Source: Bosea vestrisii
Lineage (GTDB): Bacteria; Pseudomonadota; Alphaproteobacteria; Rhizobiales; Beijerinckiaceae
NCBI RefSeq assembly: GCF_030144325.1
Contig: NZ_CP126307.1
Span: 186,001 to 250,000 of the forward strand
Reading direction: 5' to 3'
DNA: 64,000 bases
In this document: positions 28,691 through 36,594 of the stretch, piece by piece
How positions within the stretch are numbered: the first letter of the stretch is position 1
How the letters are laid out: every line of letters begins with the position of its first letter
Notes under the pieces: model-generated
Database searches by the model: none
What the model saw: the letters and a program-made list of their open reading frames with translations, nothing else
What the model was told of the DNA's origin: nothing
Translations under genes and position numbers: made by a program

Positions 28691-29955
28691 CAGCCGGCGC
28701 TCCCCCGCTGGGAGGTCAGATTGGGCGCCGGCGGGCTCTGGCCGCCACGGCCGCGCTCGATCGTGCGCGCACCATCGGTCAGGAGCAGTTGCCCGTCGAT
28801 CACCACGGTCTCGTCGCCGGTCAGGCCCGACGCGATGACGACGCGATCCTCGATATTGCGGGAGACCACGATCGGCCGAGCCCGGGCGGCGCCGTTCTCG
28901 ATCACGAAGACATAGGAGCCGTTCTGCCCGGTCTGGACCGCCTCGCGCGGCACCGTGACGGCGTCGGGCTCTGTCCTCAGCGTCAGCCGGACCTGGCAGA
29001 GCGCGCCGGGCCAGAGCGTCTCGTCGGCATTGTCGAAGCTGGCACGAATCTGGATCGTACCCGTCGTCGCGTCGACGGAATTGTCGAGCACCGCGATCGT
29101 GCCTTCGACGCCCTTGCCGGCGCCTTGCTGGGTCGCCTGGACGGCGGTCGTCTTCGCCAGCATCGCCTCGCGGATTTCCGGCAGATAGCGCTGCGCCACG
29201 GCGAAGCTGACATAAATCGGATCGATCTGGTTGATCGTCGCCAGCATCGCCGAACTGTCGCCGCTCTTGGCGATGTTGCCTTCCTTCAGCGCGGCGACGC
29301 CGACCCGTCCCGAGACCGGAGCGCTGATCGTGTAATAGCTGAGCTGGACGCGCAGGCTGTCGACAGCAGCTTCGCCGCCCCGGATCGCGGCGCGTAGCGT
29401 GCTCACTGCGGTGCGGGCGGTGTCGAGGCGCTGGTCGGTCGCGATCTCACGCCGCGAAAGCTCCTCGGCCCGCCGCAGATCGGACTCGGCCGCGATGAGC
29501 GAGGCCTTGTCGCGTGCGACACTGGCCTCGGCCTGGCGCAGCTGCGCCTCGAGCTGGCGCGAGTCCAGCCGGAACAATACGTCGCCCTTGTTCACCATGG
29601 CGCCGTCGCGGAACTCGACCGCCATGATCTGGCTGTCGACACGCGAGCGGATATTGACGGTGGAGATCGCCTGCACCGTGCCGATCGCATCGATCCGGAC
29701 GGGCATCGGGCGGCGCTCGGCCTTGGCGGTGACGATGGTCACCGGCGGCCGGTTCGCCTGGCCCGGACGATTACTGCCGGCTGCGGGGGCGGCTGCGGTT
29801 GCAGCCGGCTTTGCCGGCGCCGGGATCACCTTGCCGTAGGGTACCTGGTCAAGCGGCCATGGAACAGGGCGGCCGGTCACATGAAGAAACGCGCCCGCGG
29901 CGAGAACGCCCGCGGCCGAGAACAGAGCCACACGCCCGAAAGTCAGCACTGCCAT
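28690..29955 (-). CDS. RND efflux periplasmic adaptor (membrane fusion protein)
   Basis: 421 residues with an N-terminal anchor (FGRVALFSAAGVLAAGAFLHV) and an Ala/Pro linker. The split lipoyl-like domain reads IGTVQAISTVNIRSRVDSQI then ISAPVSGRVG, with an alpha-helical hairpin between (about 135-205). Beta-barrel and membrane-proximal domains follow. It links the RND permease to an outer-membrane channel. The ATG at 29955 is chosen because the membrane anchor starts immediately after it. The stop overlaps the permease start. Confidence 0.94.
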   Translation of the reverse strand: MAVLTFGRVALFSAAGVLAAGAFLHVTGRPVPWPLDQVPYGKVIPAPAKPAATAAAPAAGSNRPGQANRPPVTIVTAKAERRPMPVRIDAIGTVQAISTVNIRSRVDSQIMAVEFRDGAMVNKGDVLFRLDSRQLEAQLRQAEASVARDKASLIAAESDLRRAEELSRREIATDQRLDTARTAVSTLRAAIRGGEAAVDSLRVQLSYYTISAPVSGRVGVAALKEGNIAKSGDSSAMLATINQIDPIYVSFAVAQRYLPEIREAMLAKTTAVQATQQGAGKGVEGTIAVLDNSVDATTGTIQIRASFDNADETLWPGALCQVRLTLRTEPDAVTVPREAVQTGQNGSYVFVIENGAARARPIVVSRNIEDRVVIASGLTGDETVVIDGQLLLTDGARTIERGRGGQSPPAPNLTSQRGSAG

Positions 29956-30170
29956 AGAAAGCCTTGCGCCACGGGGAGCGCTACGCCGACCCTGCCGGAC
30001 GGCCGCTCCCCAAACCATCCTCACCGCAAGTATTTAGCATGAAGAGGGTGTAGTTTGGACGCAAGTGTCGATTACGGTTTATCGGCCGCTGTAGCGAGGA
30101 TGTGACAGAGCCGACAAATCGGCAGCGAGAACTCGCCGCCACACGTCTTGCGTGCGCAAAGAAAAAACGT

Positions 30171-30581
30171 TCAGACGACGGCAATCACAATGCCGAGCCA
30201 CATAAAGAACAGGCATGCGACGCCGACTGCGAAGATAATCGCGCGTTGTTGCAGCCTGTTCGAGCCGGTGTGGATCAGTGTATGGACAATTCGGGTTGCG
30301 ACATAAGCCCAGGCCAGTGCCGCCATGACATAGCCGGTCGCCCCGACATGCATCGCGATCAGGATCAGCGCGAAGAAGAGCAGCGGGGTCTCGAACTGAT
30401 TACTGAAATTGGCCGCGGCGAGCCGCGCCGGCTCAGGATAGCGTTCGGTCGAGACCGCGATATCCGCCAGCCGGACCTCGCGGTTGGCGAAGGCCTTCTG
30501 GCGCCGCAGGAACATGATGACGAGGACGATGAAGCTCCAGAGGATCTGGGCCAGCGCAGGATAGATCAGCTTGAGCGTCAT
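30171..30581 (-). CDS. MAPEG-family membrane protein
   Basis: 136 residues with four predicted membrane helices (YPALAQILWSFIVLVIMFLR, ETPLLFFALILIAMHVGA, VMAALAWAYVATRIVHTLIH, AIIFAVGVACLFFMWLGIVI). The central motif NFSNQFETPLLFF with RIVHTLIH is diagnostic of the MAPEG family (microsomal glutathione-transferase relatives). The bacterial role is not known. The ATG at 30581 is preferred over one 21 bases upstream. The gap to the efflux adaptor (29956-30170) holds no gene. Confidence 0.88.
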   Translation of the reverse strand: MTLKLIYPALAQILWSFIVLVIMFLRRQKAFANREVRLADIAVSTERYPEPARLAAANFSNQFETPLLFFALILIAMHVGATGYVMAALAWAYVATRIVHTLIHTGSNRLQQRAIIFAVGVACLFFMWLGIVIAVV

Positions 30582-30597
30582 GTCGGCCTCGTCCTGA

Positions 30598-30644
30598 AGC
30601 ATCGGACCGAAAAGTGGTCCCGGTTTTCGGGCTGATCAGATGCT
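30598..30644. repeat. short dispersed palindromic element
   Basis: Arms AGCATC (30598-30603) and GATGCT (30639-30644) enclose GGACCGAAAAGTGGTCCCGGTTTTCGGG. This is a second type of intergenic repeat that I associate with Rhizobiales genomes. It lies between guaB and the MAPEG gene. Confidence 0.5.
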
Positions 30645-30654
30645 CGATAAAGGA

Positions 30655-30676
30655 TGGATCGCCTTGTGGCGATCCA
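30655..30676 (-). terminator. probable terminator of guaB
   Basis: TGGATCGCC and GGCGATCCA form a perfect 9-bp stem with a four-base loop. It begins 4 bases past the guaB stop. On the guaB strand it is followed by TCCTTTATC, a weak U-tract. Confidence 0.6.
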
Positions 30677-30679
30677 GGG

Positions 30680-32173
30680 TTAGGAGCGCGTCGGGTAGTT
30701 GGGGCTTTCGCGAACGATCGTCACGTCGTGGACATGGCTCTCGCGCAGGCCGGCGCTGGTGATACGGATGAAGCGCGCCTTCGCACGGTAGTCTTCGAGA
30801 TCGCGGCCGCCGACATAGCCCATCGCGGCGCGCAGGCCGCCGGCGAGCTGATGCAGCACGCTCGAAACGGGCCCCTTATAGGCGACCTGGCCCTCGATGC
30901 CTTCCGGCACCAGCTTCAGCGCGTCCTTGATGTCTTGCTGGAAGTAGCGGTCCGCCGAGCCGCGTGCCATCGCGCCGACCGAGCCCATGCCGCGATAGGA
31001 TTTGTAGGAGCGGCCCTGGTACAAGAAGGTCTCGCCCGGGGTCTCGTCGGTCCCCGCGAGCAGCGAGCCGACCATGGCGCAAGACGCACCGGCGGCGAGC
31101 GCCTTGGCGAGATCGCCCGAATATTTGATGCCGCCATCAGCGATGACCGGGATGCCGGCCTTTTGCCCGGCAGAGGCCGCATCCATGATCGCGGTGAGCT
31201 GCGGTACGCCGACGCCGGCGACGATGCGGGTGGTGCAGATCGAGCCCGGACCGATGCCGACCTTGATCGCGTCCGCGCCGGCATCGATCAGCGCCTGCGC
31301 ACCGCCGGCGGTTGCGACATTGCCGGCGATGACCTGGACGGCGTTGGAGAGCTTCTTCACCCGCGTGACCGCTTCCAGCACCTTGGCAGAATGGCCATGC
31401 GCGGTGTCGACGACGATGAGGTCGACGCCCGCCTCGATCAGCAGCTCCGAGCGCTCGAAGCCGAGATCGCCGGTCGTAGTGGCGGCTGCAACCAGAAGCC
31501 GGCCACGAGAATCCTTGGCGGCATGGGGATGGGCGACCTGCTTCTCCATGTCCTTGACGGTGATCAGGCCGATGCAGCGATAGTGGTCGTCGACCACCAG
31601 CAGCTTCTCGATCCGGAACTGATGGAGCAGGCGGCGCGCCTCGTCCTGGCCGACGCCCTCGCGAACCGTGATCAACCGGTCCTTGGTCATCAGCTCGGAG
31701 ACAGGCTGCTCGGGATTGGCGGCGAAGCGCACGTCGCGATTGGTCAGGATGCCGACGAGCTTGCCGTTGTGCCCCTGCGGGCCACGCTCCACCACCGGAA
31801 TGCCGGAGATCCCGTTGTTCTTCATCAGTGCCAGCGCATCGGCCAGCGTCTCGTCCGGGTGAATGGTGATCGGGTTGGCGATCATCCCGGATTCGAACTT
31901 CTTGACGAGGCGGACCTGCGCCGCCTGCTGCTCGGGATCGAGGTTGCGGTGCACGACGCCGAGGCCGCCGGCTTGCGCCATGGCGATCGCCATCTTCGCT
32001 TCGGTGACCGTGTCCATCGCCGAGGCGATGATCGGCAGGTTGAGCGAGATGGTCTTGGTCAGCTTGGTCGCGATGTCGACATCGCTCGGCATCACCTCGG
32101 ATGGACCGGGCTCGAGCAGCACATCGTCGAAGGTCAAACCGTCGCGAATGAGACCGTCAGTGATCGTCGCCAT
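30680..32173 (-). CDS. guaB: inosine-5'-monophosphate dehydrogenase
   Basis: The enzyme oxidises IMP to XMP, the committed step to GTP. The 497-residue protein starts LIRDGLTFDDVLLEPGPSEV. It has the pair of CBS domains inserted at about 95-210 (REGVGQDEARRLLHQFRIEK and others) and the active-site loop with C313 in GPGSICTTRIV. The GIKYSGDLAKALAAGA phosphate site and the mobile-flap block YRGMGSVGAMARGSADRYF follow. The ATG at 32173 is chosen by family start and by the GGAG 8 bases before it. That GGAG and the first base of the ATG lie in one arm of a leader inverted repeat. Confidence 0.97.
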   Translation of the reverse strand: MATITDGLIRDGLTFDDVLLEPGPSEVMPSDVDIATKLTKTISLNLPIIASAMDTVTEAKMAIAMAQAGGLGVVHRNLDPEQQAAQVRLVKKFESGMIANPITIHPDETLADALALMKNNGISGIPVVERGPQGHNGKLVGILTNRDVRFAANPEQPVSELMTKDRLITVREGVGQDEARRLLHQFRIEKLLVVDDHYRCIGLITVKDMEKQVAHPHAAKDSRGRLLVAAATTTGDLGFERSELLIEAGVDLIVVDTAHGHSAKVLEAVTRVKKLSNAVQVIAGNVATAGGAQALIDAGADAIKVGIGPGSICTTRIVAGVGVPQLTAIMDAASAGQKAGIPVIADGGIKYSGDLAKALAAGASCAMVGSLLAGTDETPGETFLYQGRSYKSYRGMGSVGAMARGSADRYFQQDIKDALKLVPEGIEGQVAYKGPVSSVLHQLAGGLRAAMGYVGGRDLEDYRAKARFIRITSAGLRESHVHDVTIVRESPNYPTRS

Positions 32174-32245
32174 CGTCAACTCCGGGGCCGGTACGGCCGG
32201 CACTGAAAAGGGGCAGGGCGGATATGCCCTAAGCCGAGTTGACGA
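32173..32245 (-). promoter_or_regulatory. guaB leader inverted repeat that could hide the ribosome-binding site
   Basis: In the guaB sense, TCGTCAACTC (32245-32236) can pair perfectly over 10 bases with GAGTTGACGA (32182-32173). The second arm contains the GGAG-derived ribosome-binding site and the A of the start codon. Between the arms two smaller hairpins are possible (AGGGC/GCCCT and GCCGG/CCGGC), giving a three-way-junction outline. This could be a translational switch or attenuator, if transcription starts upstream of 32245. The stretch further upstream, 32246-32496, contains no gene or other feature that I can support. Confidence 0.35.
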
Positions 32246-32496
32246 GGCCCGATATCATGCGTGAGACGCGCCCGCTAGGGGCACGCCAACAAAAACTGCC
32301 TGGGCGGTCGCGGCATGCAGCCGCGGCCGCCGAAGCTGCGAGAAAATGTGCCTACTGCTGCTGCGCGGGCCGTGTCCGGCGCCTTGGGCTCGAGGCCGAA
32401 GCAGCCCATCGCCATCATCGTGTCGCTACGGGTGCCCCCATCCAGGCAACACGATTGAAGGATGGCAAGACTCGCCCCGGATCTCGCGCGGCCCGG

Positions 32497-32838
32497 CTAG
32501 CGCTTGGGGTAGGTCGAACGCGGCTGCTGCCGCTGCTCGACGGCAGCAGATGGCGCTACCATGATGCAGCCATTGCCTGTGTAAGAACTGCCCTGAGCGT
32601 CGGCCATCTGCTGGCAATAGTTCTGATCGAGACAGAGCCGTTCGCGCATCATCTCAGTATACCCTTGCGGCGCCATGGCGAACGTACACACGCCTTTCCA
32701 GCTCGTGTCGAGCGCCGCTGCCGGCGTTGAGATCAAGCCTGCCAGGCTCCAGCCCATGCCGACGGCAAGCGCCAGCCCTTTCAGCCTCGCCCAGGGTACA
32801 TGACGCGATACTTGAAAAACATTGGCTTGACTGATCAT
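32497..32838 (-). CDS. small secreted protein of unknown function, four cysteines
   Basis: 113 residues. A basic start and hydrophobic core (LKGLALAVGMGWSLAGLI) followed by TPAAALDTSW look like a long signal peptide cut near AAA-L. The mature part (about 70 residues) has four cysteines (GVCTF, RLCLD, NYCQQ, NGCIM), likely two disulfides, and a Gln/Arg-rich tail. AAGAGG 7 bases before the ATG supports translation. I do not recognise a family. It lies between guaB and the MFS gene, and the 295-base gap on its far side (32839-33133) shows nothing I can support. Confidence 0.6.
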   Translation of the reverse strand: MISQANVFQVSRHVPWARLKGLALAVGMGWSLAGLISTPAAALDTSWKGVCTFAMAPQGYTEMMRERLCLDQNYCQQMADAQGSSYTGNGCIMVAPSAAVEQRQQPRSTYPKR

Positions 32839-33133
32839 GGAAGCACCTCTTGCCCGCGGTCGAGCCGCGCCGGCCTATGCCTAGACATTGCCCCTACAAC
32901 CCAGAGATAGGTACAGTTCGGCCGGAATGACCCACCACAAGCGCATGACGGGGCCGCGGTCACGTCCTTGTGACGACATGAGAGCATATCTAAAGCCGGC
33001 CCTCATTGCGGAACCACGGCCCGCCCGCCATGCACCGGGCGCAACCCTCGTCACTATGCTCCAATCCGCTCTCGCCAGCCGGGTACACCCACAGTAAAGC
33101 GCAGCAGGCGGCCAAATCCGAAAGTCCGAATCC

Positions 33134-34573
33134 TTGCAGCGCGCCAAGCTTCTGCCTCTCATCGTCGCCTGCGCGCTGTTCATGGAGAACACCGACTCGA
33201 CGGTGATCGCGACGTCGCTGCCGGTGATCGCCCAATCGCTCGGCGAAGACCCGATCGCACTGAAGCTGGCGCTGACCTCCTATCTCGTCAGCCTCGCCGT
33301 CTTCATCCCGATCTCGGGCTGGATGGCCGACAAGTTCGGCGCCCGCACCATCTTCCGCACCGCGCTCTGCATCTTCATGCTCGGCTCGGTCCTGTGTGCC
33401 TTCTCGAACTCGCTCGGCGCCTTCGTCGGGGCGCGCTTCATCCAGGGCATGGGCGGGGCGATGATGGTCCCGGTCGGGCGGCTCGTTATCCTGCGCAGCG
33501 TCGAGAAATCGCAGATCGTCAGCGCGCTCGCCTATCTGACGGTGCCCGCTCTGGTCGGTCCGGTCGTCGGACCGGTCGTCGGCGGCTTCATCACCACCTA
33601 TTTCGACTGGCGCTGGATCTTCTTCATCAATCTGCCGATCGGCCTGCTCGGCATCGCGCTGGCCACGATGTTTTTCGAGGACATTCGGGAGGAAGACGTC
33701 GCGCCGCTCGACATCACCGGCTTCCTTTTGTCTTCGACCGGCTTTGCCGCCCTGATGCTCGGCCTCGCCACCGGCGGACGTCATCTCGTGCCCATCGCGG
33801 TCTCTTATGGCTGCGTCGCTTTCGGCATCGTGGCGCTGGTTCTCTACTGGTTTCACGCGCGCCGGCTGGCCTATCCGGTGCTCAACCTCGCGCTGCTGCG
33901 AATCCCCACCTACCGGATCGGCGTCGTCGGCGGCTCGGTCTTCCGCATCGGCATCGGCGCCATACCCTTCCTCCTGCCGCTGATGCTGCAGCTCGGCTTC
34001 GGGCTCGATGCTCTGCAATCGGGCCTGATCACCTTCGCCTCGGCTGCCGGCGCGCTGATCATGAAGACGCTGGCCAAGACCATTCTCGCCCGCTTCGGCT
34101 TCAGGGGCGTCTTGACCTTCAACGCGCTGATCGGCTCGGCTTTCCTCGCGGCATCCGGCCTGTTCACGCCGACGACGCCACATTGGCTGATGCTCGGCGT
34201 CCTGCTCGTCGGTGGCTGCTTCCGCTCGCTGCAGTTCACCGGCATCAATGCGCTGAGCTATGCCGATGTCTCGAACCGCGACATGTCGAGCGCGACCAGC
34301 CTCTCCAGCGTCGCTCAGCAATTGTCGCTCAGCGTCGGCGTCACCATCGGCGCCTTCGCGCTCGAATCTGCTAATCTTATCAATGGCGGCAAGGCGCTCG
34401 GCGCCGGCGATTTCTGGCCCGCCTTCGTCCTCGTCGGCCTGATTTCCGCCTCGTCGGTCTTCTGGATGTTGCAGCTCAAGCCCGATGCCGGCGCCGAGGT
34501 CTCCGGCCATGCGCCGGTGAGCGCCCGCAAGGTGACGGCGCAGGCGATCGAGGACCAGAAGCCGCTCGAGTGA
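33134..34573 (+). CDS. MFS drug exporter, DHA2 (EmrB/QacA) family, 14 TM
   Basis: 479 residues, many membrane helices. Motif D1 appears in helix 1 (LPLIVACALFMENTDSTVIA), motif A as GWMADKFGARTIFR after helix 2, and motif C as ALVGPVVGPVVGGFI in helix 5, which marks drug/proton antiporters. The length and the break near WRWIFFINLPIGLLGI fit the 14-helix DHA2 branch. The only in-frame start that keeps helix 1 is the TTG at 33134, after a stop at 33095; no good ribosome-binding site is visible. No adaptor protein is encoded next to it. Confidence 0.9.
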   Translation: MQRAKLLPLIVACALFMENTDSTVIATSLPVIAQSLGEDPIALKLALTSYLVSLAVFIPISGWMADKFGARTIFRTALCIFMLGSVLCAFSNSLGAFVGARFIQGMGGAMMVPVGRLVILRSVEKSQIVSALAYLTVPALVGPVVGPVVGGFITTYFDWRWIFFINLPIGLLGIALATMFFEDIREEDVAPLDITGFLLSSTGFAALMLGLATGGRHLVPIAVSYGCVAFGIVALVLYWFHARRLAYPVLNLALLRIPTYRIGVVGGSVFRIGIGAIPFLLPLMLQLGFGLDALQSGLITFASAAGALIMKTLAKTILARFGFRGVLTFNALIGSAFLAASGLFTPTTPHWLMLGVLLVGGCFRSLQFTGINALSYADVSNRDMSSATSLSSVAQQLSLSVGVTIGAFALESANLINGGKALGAGDFWPAFVLVGLISASSVFWMLQLKPDAGAEVSGHAPVSARKVTAQAIEDQKPLE

Positions 34574-34619
34574 TGCGCCGCCGATTGACGAAGTCGCGCC
34601 ACTGCGCCAGCGGTGGCAC

Positions 34620-36422
34620 ATGAACTCCGGCCAGAATCGCCTGTTCCTCGGTGTCGGGCACTCCGCCCTCGGACGCCCTTGGCGCGACCGGCTCGACGCT
34701 GCCGGCCTCGCACAAGCCGAGGCGCTGGCGCAGGTCGAGGGCGTGCCCGATACGCTGGCTCGCATTCTTGCCGGGCGCGGCGTCCTATCGAGCGAAGCAC
34801 TGCGCCATCTCGAGCCGAAATTGCGAGACCTCCTGCCGGATCCGTCGGTTCTGCGCGACATGGATCGTGCGGCCGAGCGGCTCGCTCAAGCGGCGATAGC
34901 GGGCGAGAAGGTCGCGATCTTCGGCGACTACGATGTCGATGGCGCCTGCTCGGCGGCGCTGCTCGCCGGCTTTCTCGCCGAGGCAGGCGCGCGGCCGCGC
35001 ATCCATATCCCCGACCGGCTGATCGAGGGCTACGGCCCCAATGCCGATGCGATCGCCATACTGGCAGGCGAGGGGGCGACGCTGCTCGTCACCGTCGATT
35101 GCGGCACGACCAGCCATGAGCCGCTGCAGCAGGCGGCGCGGCTCGGACTCGACACCGTGGTGCTCGACCATCACCAGGCGCCCGAGCGGCTCCCCGACGT
35201 CCAGGCACTGGTCAACCCGAATCGCCAGGACGATCTCGCGGGCCTCGGCCATCTCTGCGCCGCCGGCGTCGTCTTCCTCGCGCTGGTCGCGACGAATCGC
35301 GAATTGCGCCGGCGCGGCGCCTGGCAGGCAAAGGGAAGCGAGCCAGATCTGCTCGCGGCACTCGATCTCGTCGCGCTCGCGACCGTCGCCGATGTCGTGC
35401 CGCTGATCGGCCTCAACCGCGCCTTTGTCCGCCAGGGCATCGCCATGATGCGCACGCGCCAGCGGCCGGGCCTCGTGGCGCTGCTCGATATCGCAGGCCT
35501 CGACGGTCCGGTGCAGCCCTGGCATCTCGGCTTCCTGCTCGGCCCGCGCATTAATGCCGGCGGGCGCATCGGCGATGCGGCTCTCGGAGCCCGGCTGCTT
35601 CTGACCCGCGACGAGGTCGAGGCGCGCACCATCGCCGCCGAGCTCAACCGGCTCAATCAGGAGCGCCAGGAGATCGAGCGCGCCGCAGTCGAGGAAGCCG
35701 TGGCCGAGGTCGAGCACCGTTTCGACGATGCCGCCTCGCATCCGGTGCTGGTCGTCGGCTCGGCCGAATGGCATCCGGGTATCGTCGGGCTGATCGCAGG
35801 ACGCTTGAAGGAGCGCTTCCGCCGGCCGGCTTTCGCACTCGCGCGCAACGGCGATGGCGGTGCGACCGGATCCGGCCGCTCGATCGCCGGCGTTGATATC
35901 GGCAGTGCGGTGCGGCAGGCGGTCGAGGCCGGCCTCGCGGTCAAGGGCGGAGGACATGCCATGGCGGCCGGCATTACCCTGGTGCCGGGACAGGAGGTCG
36001 CGTTCGCAAGCTTCATCAGCGAGCGGCTGGCTGCGGGCGTCGCCAACTCGCGCGAGGCAGAGGCGCTTCTGGTCGATGCTGCAATCAGTGCCGGCGGCGC
36101 CAATCCACGCCTGCTCGCGGAGATCGATCAGGCCGGACCGTTCGGCGCCGGCTGCCCCGAACCGGTCTTCGTCCTACCGGCACATCGCCTGACCGAGGTG
36201 GTGGAGGTCGGCGCAGGCGGCCACATGCGGATCAAGCTGCGGGCAGGCGACGGCACCACCATCGGGGGAATCGCCTTCCGCGCCGCGCGCGAACCACTCG
36301 GCCAGGCGCTGCTGGCGGCACGCGGCGAAAGCGTGCATATCGCCGGCACACTGACGCTGAACCGCTGGGGCGGCAGCGAGCGCGCCGAACTGCGTGTGGT
36401 CGATCTGGCGCGGCCGGTCTGA
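34620..36422 (+). CDS. recJ: single-stranded-DNA-specific exonuclease RecJ
   Basis: A 5'-3' single-strand exonuclease of RecF-type recombination and mismatch repair. The 600-residue protein has the DHH phosphoesterase motifs: motif I FGDYDVDGACSAALL (D103, D105, D107), motif II TVDCGT and motif III DHHQAP (D183-H185). The DHHA1 domain has GSGRSIAGVDIG and GGGHAMAAGITL, and a C-terminal OB-like part follows. The length is normal. The ATG is 47 bases after the MFS gene stop. Confidence 0.96.
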   Translation: MNSGQNRLFLGVGHSALGRPWRDRLDAAGLAQAEALAQVEGVPDTLARILAGRGVLSSEALRHLEPKLRDLLPDPSVLRDMDRAAERLAQAAIAGEKVAIFGDYDVDGACSAALLAGFLAEAGARPRIHIPDRLIEGYGPNADAIAILAGEGATLLVTVDCGTTSHEPLQQAARLGLDTVVLDHHQAPERLPDVQALVNPNRQDDLAGLGHLCAAGVVFLALVATNRELRRRGAWQAKGSEPDLLAALDLVALATVADVVPLIGLNRAFVRQGIAMMRTRQRPGLVALLDIAGLDGPVQPWHLGFLLGPRINAGGRIGDAALGARLLLTRDEVEARTIAAELNRLNQERQEIERAAVEEAVAEVEHRFDDAASHPVLVVGSAEWHPGIVGLIAGRLKERFRRPAFALARNGDGGATGSGRSIAGVDIGSAVRQAVEAGLAVKGGGHAMAAGITLVPGQEVAFASFISERLAAGVANSREAEALLVDAAISAGGANPRLLAEIDQAGPFGAGCPEPVFVLPAHRLTEVVEVGAGGHMRIKLRAGDGTTIGGIAFRAAREPLGQALLAARGESVHIAGTLTLNRWGGSERAELRVVDLARPV

Positions 36423-36450
36423 GCAGTTGCGAAAAACCCTGACAGCGGGC

Positions 36451-36479
36451 TTGCCCAAGCTTCGCCGGGACACTATAGC
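36451..36479 (+). promoter_or_regulatory. promoter of tRNA-Glu
   Basis: TTGCCC (36451-36456), a 17-base spacer and TATAGC (36474-36479) form a sigma-70-type promoter. The predicted transcript leader contains the hairpin GAGCGC-TTC-GCGCTC (36496-36510) just before the mature tRNA. Confidence 0.6.
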
Positions 36480-36516
36480 TCGCCCCGCCTCGTTAGAGCG
36501 CTTCGCGCTCCGGCCT

Positions 36517-36591
36517 GCGGTCTTCGTCTATCGGTTAGGACACCAGCCTTTCACGCTGGGGAGACGGGTTCGACTCCCGTAGACCGCGCCA
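36517..36591 (+). tRNA. tRNA-Glu (anticodon UUC)
   Basis: Acceptor GCGGTCT pairs with AGACCGC. The anticodon stem-loop is CCAGC-CTTTCAC-GCTGG with anticodon TTC. The T arm is ACGGG-TTCGACT-CCCGT, and CCA is encoded at 36589-36591. The 3' end lies 3 bases from the stop codon of a convergent gene. Confidence 0.97.
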
Positions 36592-36594
36592 CTC

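Noticed and set aside
30614..32206. 530-residue open frame on the plus strand
   Set aside because: Exactly opposite guaB, whose motifs are unambiguous.
32239..32730. 163-residue open frame on the plus strand
   Set aside because: It overlaps the secreted protein gene on the other strand, lacks a ribosome-binding site and shows no domain or membrane pattern.
32990..34861. 623-residue open frame on the minus strand
   Set aside because: Antisense to the MFS exporter, low-complexity Glu/Arg/Asp composition typical of a shadow frame.
36517..36591. tRNA-Glu as an integration site for a genomic island
   Set aside because: There is no integrase, no direct repeat of the tRNA 3' end in the window and no shift in base composition downstream.
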